Positions 59,601-64,000 of a stretch of 64,000 nucleotides of DNA are shown piece by piece (position 1 is the first letter of the stretch; each line of letters starts with the position of its first letter). The stretch is from Unio delphinus (taxonomy: Eukaryota; Mollusca; Bivalvia; Unionida; Unionidae): contig JAQISU010000179.1 in NCBI GenBank assembly GCA_029339505.1, positions 6,259,501-6,323,500 of the forward strand, written 5' to 3'. Under the pieces are notes generated by a model, which saw only the letters and a list, made by a program, of their open reading frames with translations, made no database searches and had not been told where the DNA came from. A program made the position numbers and the translations under genes.

Positions 59601-60670
59601 TGCTGTTTCACTGTCAGTTCCCATTCGGTTATTTTCCTACGTCGCAGATCAGTTAGTTTATTTCCTCGAGATGCATTTGTGAAGTGTTCCATTACCCGTG
59701 TTGCTACACAATTGAGCCTTGACGAAGTCAATGGTGAATATTTCATAGGAGCTAGTTTTGCAATATCGGGTTTATCATTTAACGGATATATCCCATAAAC
59801 GATTGCTGTTACGGGATAAGATCTCTCGTAGTATGGTTTGTCAATTCCAGTTAGAATTCCTGGTTTGGAATCTCTACTTACAATGACAGTTTTTTTATCC
59901 TTGAGGATTGGTTCAAATTTATCCTTAATAATCCATTTGCCTTCGACTTCGATAATGAATTTTATTCTGAAAAAATACTTCTGATTGGAATTGCTTTGTT
60001 GGGAATTGCTTTGCAATTTACCTTTGGATTTTCCACCTTTGGATTTCCATCTTTGAATTTCCCCTTTGGATGGAAATTGCTTTGCTTGAAATCCTTTGGA
60101 TTTCTCACCAAGGTGTGAAATTATCTCAGCTGCTCTTTTATCGTTCATAGTAGCATCGATGATGGGTACATTGACATCTTCATCAATAATTCGAAATGTC
60201 GACCAACAGTATGCTGCACCGTCTCGGTAGAATTCATTAAAACACTCCCTGATTTTACCGAGTATAGTTCTATCACCGATTAGACGTTTTGGTGTATCAG
60301 AGACTCTATCAAGATTGAATTTAGTATTTCTCCAAGGCTTAATTTTCGATAATCTTTGGAACTCCCTATCAAGATTGAATTTAGTATTTTTCCAAGGTTT
60401 GATTTTCGATAATCTTTGGAACTCCCTATCAAGATTGAATTTAGTATTTTTCCAAGGTTTGATTTTCGATAATCTTTGTAACTCCCTATCAAGATTGAAT
60501 TTAGTATTTTTCCAAGGTTTGATTTTCGATAATCTTTGTAACTCCCTATCAAGATTGAATTTAGTATTTTTCCAAGGTTTGATTTTCGATAATCTTTGGA
60601 ACTCCCTATCAAGATTGAATTTAGTATTTTTCCAAGGCTTAATTTTCGATAATCTCTTGAACTCCTCCAT
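56678..60670 (-). CDS. fusion protein: family B DNA polymerase + SF1 helicase + HNH domain
   Basis: A 1,330-residue protein counted from the Met at 60670; a Met 17 codons upstream (60721) would overlap the divergent zinc-protein gene, so the shorter start is preferred. Order of parts: six 20-residue repeats RLSKIKPWKNTKFNLDRE (about 6-123); a Lys/Ser/Gln-rich low-complexity segment (about 205-232); the polymerase, with motif A SIDISACYP (Asp562), motif B RRIIGKFTQG (about 721-730) and motif C VATDSMYI (Asp822); an SF1 helicase with Walker A GCGGSGKT (899-906), Walker B IIIWDEIC (972-979), GDHGQPPP (about 1004-1011) and late motif TIHSSQGLT (about 1173-1181), then AVSRVRR; and a terminal HNH-type module with CASC, FTVDRKNN and CLECN. 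It would replicate the element and unwind DNA as one chain. Adintovirus and Polinton polymerases usually lack a fused helicase. I recall similar polymerase-helicase fusions in some fungal and cnidarian genomes, which needs a database search. No frameshift is seen. Confidence 0.9.
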   Translation of the reverse strand: MEEFKRLSKIKPWKNTKFNLDREFQRLSKIKPWKNTKFNLDRELQRLSKIKPWKNTKFNLDRELQRLSKIKPWKNTKFNLDREFQRLSKIKPWKNTKFNLDREFQRLSKIKPWRNTKFNLDRVSDTPKRLIGDRTILGKIRECFNEFYRDGAAYCWSTFRIIDEDVNVPIIDATMNDKRAAEIISHLGEKSKGFQAKQFPSKGEIQRWKSKGGKSKGKLQSNSQQSNSNQKYFFRIKFIIEVEGKWIIKDKFEPILKDKKTVIVSRDSKPGILTGIDKPYYERSYPVTAIVYGIYPLNDKPDIAKLAPMKYSPLTSSRLNCVATRVMEHFTNASRGNKLTDLRRRKITEWELTVKQHGAKISDIAKLETSLRFPITVMTITGEVLHEPKYKLQGAPIQIIDHNEHAWTPAVTIFPRDRTVRYIPPEFSGEFSGDVFYEEKLFDAIHALCKDDPVSVWLLSSAGSESGFDQFVRPNGELYRVEELDNRMRKIANDFSPESFHEKLLTDSFTISSVVAHFAREKNSWRPTRSDFLEDVKLSCIEFGHGGLWNTKYHRDGMISIDISACYPGSFLGYGECSNYFKRFGHPTHEMTRVAINGPLPDFDLTGFARVISFELATGLHPCSYVWLGRHLSEKAWMPIVLLRYMIDCGMLISLIVSEAIICYRAQKEVWLPQPDLDRIISELRKQCPDGNSSNFSEEEIINWSKKLFESKKEQAKDLGRRIIGKFTQGGRYDNAKFSSRLIIDVAEYDFLVTDLTKQGKLVSRKDAFLSNGEKLGTVVTYCDGYNSQYTHLRSSMLAYASINLFSMINRFPNTAVRVATDSMYIHNKYKSAVAAFTDPEEAWGRWRFKKEMLHEYCESADVAMDEKYLKCDEIQSEFSNAPPVSDPICRYKTVYLNGCGGSGKTTRAIELYRGGGNTCISTNMIVLTPTHRLAREMIQRGVNACTYHSFFRWKGDKWTPERMGDKFIPEIIIWDEICTVSLDVLKTFLEWLLNKNTKVVMCGDHGQPPPFVGGSPHEWLKGSVDYYEEINTDHRSLDEQLREFKALLRLQPDKIQCEIAREIISETPMNDFWETWRPNDLIVASRKIVRDTLQMKLFELHKEKFATLPVPLCYRPSDTRKQNIEVDIPSLTKSGSEKQILVLNDIVLVDINVVEDALRANKSPWTLGYAATIHSSQGLTISDTIVWMVDNRIEWSNLVYLAVSRVRRINQLRRIVVMTESGGDDEIIGDDNDTTISDIDVSIINKKLSGYKQQDKKKQREFDIDAELIITLKQQQNNHCASCNCIMRWRYSDKDPRQFTVDRKNNNLGHVRNNVMLTCLECNRRNGAS
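60309..60668 (-). repeat. 60-bp in-frame tandem repeat, 6 copies
   Basis: The unit (plus strand AACTCCCTATCAAGATTGAA, TTTAGTATTTTTCCAAGG, TTTGATTTTCGATAATCTTTG) is repeated six times with one to three substitutions. It forms the N-terminus of the polymerase fusion, starting at its first codons. The near identity shows recent expansion. Confidence 0.97.
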
Positions 60671-60712
60671 GTTATAATTAAAACAAGTATTTAAATAGAA
60701 AAATATAGTATA
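60671..60712. promoter_or_regulatory. 42-bp AT-rich divergent promoter gap
   Basis: Between the polymerase start (-) and the zinc-protein start (+) lies only AT-rich sequence with TATTTAAATAG and TATAGTATAATG, which could serve as TATA-like elements in both directions. Confidence 0.5.
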
Positions 60713-61039
60713 ATGAATCACTGCAAGTGGCTAATGATTGGATCTACAACCCCGTGTAACAAATCATGCAGAAGCGAATTCTGTGGGTATCATATGCAAA
60801 GCGTGAGAAACGGTTCAAAAGGCCCTCTCGCATGCCTCCAATGTGGGGTGGGTGTTAGAGGAAAATCGCAATTATGCCTTGCTTGTGGGGGTAAACGATA
60901 CAGGGAACTAAAACGCTACTATGACAAACGAATCATTGACTCCGTCATCCTTGATAAAATCAAGGACAAAGTAATAAAAACCCCTCAAGATTATATCCAG
61001 AGATTTATAATTAAAGCAGATAATAAATTAGACAAGTAG
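60713..61039 (+). CDS. small cysteine-rich zinc-binding protein
   Basis: A 108-residue protein. The first half has C4, C15, C19, C24 and H27 in a C-x10-C-x3-C-x4-C-x2-H pattern (FCGYH). This is followed by a zinc ribbon CLQC ... CLAC (C41, C44, C55, C58) and then a basic, helical C-terminal half (RYRELKRYYDKR). The FCxxH-type finger recurs in large DNA viruses and mobile elements as far as I recall. A nucleic-acid-binding or regulatory role is likely, but no named family is assigned. It is divergent from the polymerase gene and 13 bp upstream of the HNH gene on the same strand, suggesting co-expression of the two. Confidence 0.8.
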   Translation: MNHCKWLMIGSTTPCNKSCRSEFCGYHMQSVRNGSKGPLACLQCGVGVRGKSQLCLACGGKRYRELKRYYDKRIIDSVILDKIKDKVIKTPQDYIQRFIIKADNKLDK

Positions 61040-61052
61040 TATTATTATACAA

Positions 61053-61553
61053 ATGAGCCAAGATTTCAGACCTCACCCAGTGCTTGCTAATTACGAAGCC
61101 TCTAGTGATGGTGTTGTCAGGCACCGCAGACTCAAAGAACCTGTTGGGTATCTGAATAATATGGGCTATTTGATGTTTTCAGCTGGGAGGAAGAAGTATC
61201 TCTGTCACAGAGCCATCTATGAAGCATTTTACGGATTAATCGAAGACGGTCTTGTGATTGATCACATAAATGGCGTGAAGACTGATAATTGTCTTGGGAA
61301 TCTTCAAGCCGTCTCGCAGCGCGATAACCTTTTAAAAAGCAACGCTGGTAAGCACGCGAAACATCCCAAGGGTGTGAAATCGTTTGATTTAGAAAATAAT
61401 GAAGAGAGAAGCTTTCAGTCGATAAATGCGGCTGGAAAATATTTCGATATTTGCAGTACTTCCATTCGATTTGTTGCTGAAAAAATCATTAAAACATCTC
61501 TGTCTAAAAAAAATGGTCATAAAATAAAGTTCGTATACACTGAAACTATTTAA
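61053..61553 (+). CDS. HNH homing-type endonuclease with NUMOD domains
   Basis: A 166-residue protein. Residues ~5-35 resemble NUMOD4 (VLANYEASSDGVVRH). The HNH core follows: H52 in CHRAIYEAFYG, then LVIDHINGVKTDNCLGNLQ (68-86) and VSQRDNL. The C-terminal ~105-150 (GVKSFDLENNEERSFQSINA, then AGKYFDICSTSIRF) is a NUMOD1-like helix-turn-helix for DNA binding. Such free-standing endonucleases usually spread themselves into related genomes. Key HNH residues are intact. It follows the zinc protein on the same strand after a 13-bp gap. It is separate from the HNH module fused to the polymerase, so the element carries two HNH-type domains. Confidence 0.9.
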   Translation: MSQDFRPHPVLANYEASSDGVVRHRRLKEPVGYLNNMGYLMFSAGRKKYLCHRAIYEAFYGLIEDGLVIDHINGVKTDNCLGNLQAVSQRDNLLKSNAGKHAKHPKGVKSFDLENNEERSFQSINAAGKYFDICSTSIRFVAEKIIKTSLSKKNGHKIKFVYTETI

Positions 61554-62050
61554 GGGAGATAAATCCTTTATGGATAAATCCGCACTACAATTCACACCCT
61601 ACCTACTAAGTTCCCTTGTATTATGACGTCAAAGGAATTTGTCGCCTGCTATATTACCTGTACTTGACTAGGCGCGCCCACGTGACTGTAATGGAGATAT
61701 AATGCATGAGTTTTCGATAGAGAATAAAACTTTTTATTGTCACTTGTGGGCTAAAACTGCATTATTAGTTTTATTTATCTACATATCTCATGTGTGGGGT
61801 GGGTGGACTAGCAGTAAAGCAGACAGCTAACTCGTTCTTTTCAGTACAGACGTTCTTTATAATCCACGCATTACCTATGTTCGCTCAGCCGGAACGCGAG
61901 TGTTTCCTATTCATTGAAGTATGTGGGCGTGGTTAAAATTCCTTGTATGTGAATGTATTTTATCTAGAGAATTATAACAGAGTATATAAAACGCTGTTTT
62001 ATTAAACAACTGTATTATTTTGTTTAAAATATTTCTCATTGTTGCAGCAT

Positions 62051-62313
62051 AAAATTGTCTATTTTAAAAATCTCTTATTGTTAAGTATACATGTCTTCCC
62101 TCTCCTCTATATTGATCGGTATTCATGTGACCTTCAGTACACACTTCTGTTTCCCACCCTGTATGATCGGTATTTCACTGACGCAGGCATGCGTGATTGA
62201 TATTTACAAACAGTTAAATTAATTTTTTTTTTGTGTACTTAGTATTTTATATTCCTAAATACGATGGATACAGTAAAATTGTCTATTTTAAAAATCTCTT
62301 ATTGTTAAGTATA
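62051..62313. repeat. 39-bp direct repeat pair
   Basis: AAAATTGTCTATTTTAAAAA followed by TCTCTTATTGTTAAGTATA occurs identically at 62051-62089 and 62275-62313. A partial third copy (AAAAAATCTCTATT) follows the TA tract at about 62414. Confidence 0.92.
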
Positions 62314-62315
62314 TC

Positions 62316-62419
<104 letters not shown>

Positions 62420-62438
62420 ATCTCTATTCTGTATGACT

Positions 62439-62518
62439 AGTCCGTGGTGTAATGGTATCGTGTTTGTCTTGTAAACATAGCTATCAACTACTACGTGTTC
62501 GGTCCCCATAGCAGACAC
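62439..62518 (+). tRNA. tRNA-like sequence, probably a pseudogene or SINE head
   Basis: It contains a perfect pol III box A (TGGTGTAATGG) and a near-match box B (GTTCGGTCC) 41 bp later. Between them an anticodon-arm-like CTTGTAA loop would read TGT (Thr). The acceptor and T stems do not pair well, so it is not a standard functional tRNA. Confidence 0.35.
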
Positions 62519-62585
62519 ATTATTTGATGGCGAAACGGAAGATGTTTTTTTCTATTAATTGGGGGGGTAGGGCGGTCCCCCTCAG

Positions 62586-62695
62586 CCAAACCAACATGGC
62601 AACCCATGCTATCGCATTCTCGGTAGCGTGGGTTGGTGTTTTTTCTAACTCATGCAACCATGAATGAGATTTCATGGGTTGCCATGTTGGTTTGG
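62586..62695. repeat. perfect 23-bp inverted repeat with 64-bp loop
   Basis: The arms 62586-62608 and 62673-62695 are exactly complementary (core CAACATGGCAACCCATG). The inner end of the left arm can instead pair with 62619-62632 (CGGTAGCGTGGGTT) in a 14-bp stem containing two G-T pairs, so two exclusive hairpins are possible. Confidence 0.9.
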
Positions 62696-62709
62696 TTTAC
62701 CACGCCCAC

Positions 62710-62911
62710 ATCATACCATCATCGTTCCATTGAATTATAATCCATCCTTAATTAAGTTAATTAAGTATATGTTATGCCTAAAATTTGCCGCAACACTCGA
62801 GCGGAAATATATCATACCATCATCGTTCCATTGAATTATAATCCATCCTTAATTAAGTTAATTAAGTATATGTTATGCCTAAAATTTGCCGCAACACTCG
62901 AGCGGAAATAT
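62710..62911. repeat. perfect 101-bp tandem duplication
   Basis: Two identical copies start with ATCATACCATCATCGTTCC at 62710 and 62811 and end GCAACACTCGAGCGGAAATAT. Each includes a palindromic CTTAATTAAG followed by TTAATTAAG. Complete identity indicates a very recent event or an assembly duplication. Confidence 0.95.
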
Positions 62912-62959
62912 ATGGCATTGTGCCGTCCATGTTGTGACGTTATACCTCAAGCATATCTT

Positions 62960-63026
62960 CTGGGCGGTCTAAGATGGCGTTTGCCACCTTAGGCCTCCCG
63001 CCGGAGATGTATGTTTCGGGTCCCCC
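62960..63026 (+). other. tRNA-Leu/Ser-like fragment
   Basis: GGGCGGTCTAAGATGGCG resembles the D arm of a tRNA-Leu/Ser, and TTTCGGGTCCC lies where a T arm would be. A complete cloverleaf cannot be drawn. It is followed by a short CCTTGGG/CCCAAGG hairpin. It may be a SINE fragment. Confidence 0.3.
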
Positions 63027-63157
63027 TTGGGCTTACTTGGATGCGAAGGCACCCAAGGAGTTCCAAAGATGTGTTGTCATATATGTTTTATTTTTATTAA
63101 TTAGAGATACAGTATACTATATTTATAAATAAATTTATTTATATAAAAATATAAATA

Positions 63158-63514
63158 ATGGATATCAATGATGTAAATGCTATAATTGCTGAAATCTCAA
63201 ATTTAAATAATAAAGGGGTATTATTATCTGAAAGTCTCGACGTTGACAAGATTACCTCGGAATATGAAGATATTGAATATCTGTCTAGTAAGGGTCGTTA
63301 TGTTTTACCTAGGATGTACAGGCTCGTGAAAGGAATTCAAAAATCCATTAATGGTTGTTTGTACGGTAACGACATTAATTTATTTATAACGCTATTTAGC
63401 ACCGTTGAAGCAATACGTCAAAAGCTTGGCCAAGAATATCAAAAACGAGCTGAAATTGGTTCTAAAGTTCGTGATCTTAGAAAAATGTTAAACGAGGAGC
63501 GACCCGTATCTTAA
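63158..63514 (+). CDS. unrecognised small viral-element protein (118 aa)
   Basis: An open frame with ordinary amino-acid composition. It is predicted mostly helical: IIAEISNLNNKG, then YVLPRMYRLVKGIQKSI, and a charged coiled-coil-like end RQKLGQEYQKRAEIGSKVRD. The ATG follows AT-rich TATATAAAAATATAAATA. I recognise no family. It is convergent with the next gene, with 90 bp between their ends, and its compact setting matches the other element genes. Confidence 0.6.
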   Translation: MDINDVNAIIAEISNLNNKGVLLSESLDVDKITSEYEDIEYLSSKGRYVLPRMYRLVKGIQKSINGCLYGNDINLFITLFSTVEAIRQKLGQEYQKRAEIGSKVRDLRKMLNEERPVS

Positions 63515-63604
63515 CCACGTGAGTGTTACTAAAAAATAATATAGGCTTTCGTAAATAATTTAAATAATTTATTTATTTTTTTTTAGCGTTTTTTGTAACA
63601 CTTG

Positions 63605-63883
63605 TTACATAGGATTTTCTCCTGAAAGGATACTCATCAGTTTGGACTTGCTCATGCAGTTATGTGCATAATGGATGATCTGGTCGTAGTAGCAAGTAAT
63701 CACCGCGACGCCTCCATTTTCACGTAATTGTTCTTGTTGCCGCGTCGTTAACACAAATCGTTCATCGCCATTCTCAGATATTACAATTCTGAAATCCCCA
63801 GCGATGTTATTTCTGAAACACTCGCGAATAGCGTCGTACAGTTTAACCCTGTCGAAGATGAATACGTTAGCTTGATGGTACAT
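63605..63883 (-). CDS. unrecognised small viral-element protein (92 aa)
   Basis: A mixed alpha/beta composition: an N-terminal KLYDAIRECFRNN, then DFRIVISENGDERFVLTTRQ and a C-terminal YDQIIHYAHNCMSKSKLMS. The string IRECF followed by FRI(V/I) also occurs near the N-terminus of the polymerase fusion (about residues 140-163), so the two may share a small domain. Its start lies 31 bp from another open frame that runs off the window on the plus strand, with a duplicated 16-bp TTATTTAATAACTAAG between. Confidence 0.6.
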   Translation of the reverse strand: MYHQANVFIFDRVKLYDAIRECFRNNIAGDFRIVISENGDERFVLTTRQQEQLRENGGVAVITCYYDQIIHYAHNCMSKSKLMSILSGENPM

Positions 63884-63913
63884 TATTTAATAACTAAGTT
63901 ATTTAATAACTAA
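63884..63913. promoter_or_regulatory. duplicated 16-bp AT-rich motif in a divergent gap
   Basis: TTATTTAATAACTAAG occurs twice in succession upstream of the minus-strand gene and the open frame that follows. It could be a bidirectional promoter element. Confidence 0.4.
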
Positions 63914-64000
63914 GCTTTTAATTATGATGGAAACCCTCCGGATTTCACATTTGAAAATTTAGTTCACAAACAATATATGGTTGGTGAATCGCTTACAACT
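63914..64000 (+). CDS. partial open frame running off the window end
   Basis: 29 codons without a stop (YDGNPPDFTFENLVHKQYMV, then GESLTT) with protein-like composition. It opens right after a TAA and lacks an early ATG; the first Met is at codon 21. It is either a start at that Met or an exon behind a splice site. It is too short to identify. Confidence 0.4.

Noticed and set aside
60280..60677. Open frames on both strands over the 60-bp repeats
   Set aside because: They are shadows of the in-frame repeat at the polymerase N-terminus and have no independent support.
61554..61700. GGGAGATAAATCC near 61553 as a MITE border
   Set aside because: The motif resembles ends of mollusc-type short repeats, but no matching partner end or target duplication could be found.

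Overview
The window reads as nuclear DNA of an invertebrate animal. It is AT-rich and intron-rich, with many minisatellites, tRNA-derived SINEs, decayed non-LTR retrotransposons and hAT transposons. The SINE types and overall texture suggest a lophotrochozoan, most likely a bivalve or other mollusc; this is inference and no marker gene settles it.

Positions 1 to about 50,900 are the middle of one host gene on the minus strand: WDR19 (IFT144), a core subunit of the ciliary IFT-A complex. I could place 13 consecutive coding exons (50,898 down to 2,031) with canonical splice sites and matching phases, giving 553 codons of continuous WD40 propeller. The 5' exons (roughly the first 90 to 110 residues) and the C-terminal TPR and zinc-binding exons are not visible and should lie beyond the two window edges. 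The introns hold minisatellites, two SINE families, an internally deleted hAT transposase gene with a shorter derivative of the same family (both with 6-bp target duplications), a pair of 453-bp terminal repeats around a non-coding 2.7-kb body, and LINE remnants.

Positions about 52,270 to 54,450 are a repeat-dominated transition zone. Five copies of a ~179-bp unit, each carrying a 3' splice-site-like tract, lead into a GC-rich sequence with an 81-bp (27-codon) repeat that is open in several frames. It ends in nested inverted repeats.

Positions about 54,480 to 64,000 are a compact, gene-dense, virus-like element of the Polinton/Maverick or adintovirus type. It carries an A32-like packaging ATPase (-), a DUF5679-like zinc ribbon (+), a parvovirus-type phospholipase A2 domain (+) whose frame has no start codon and lies -1 to the ribbon at an A_AAA_AAC site, a DD35E retrovirus-like integrase (+), and a 1,330-residue protein (-) fusing family B DNA polymerase, an SF1 helicase and a C-terminal HNH domain behind six 20-residue repeats. 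Further genes are a cysteine-rich zinc protein (+), a NUMOD/HNH endonuclease (+) and two unrecognised small genes near the window end. Genes are packed as divergent pairs 5 to 42 bp apart and a convergent pair overlapping by 8 bp. No capsid, penton or protease gene is visible, so the element is either defective or continues past 64,000. Because the next WDR19 exons upstream are not found before the window end, the element probably sits inside a WDR19 intron.
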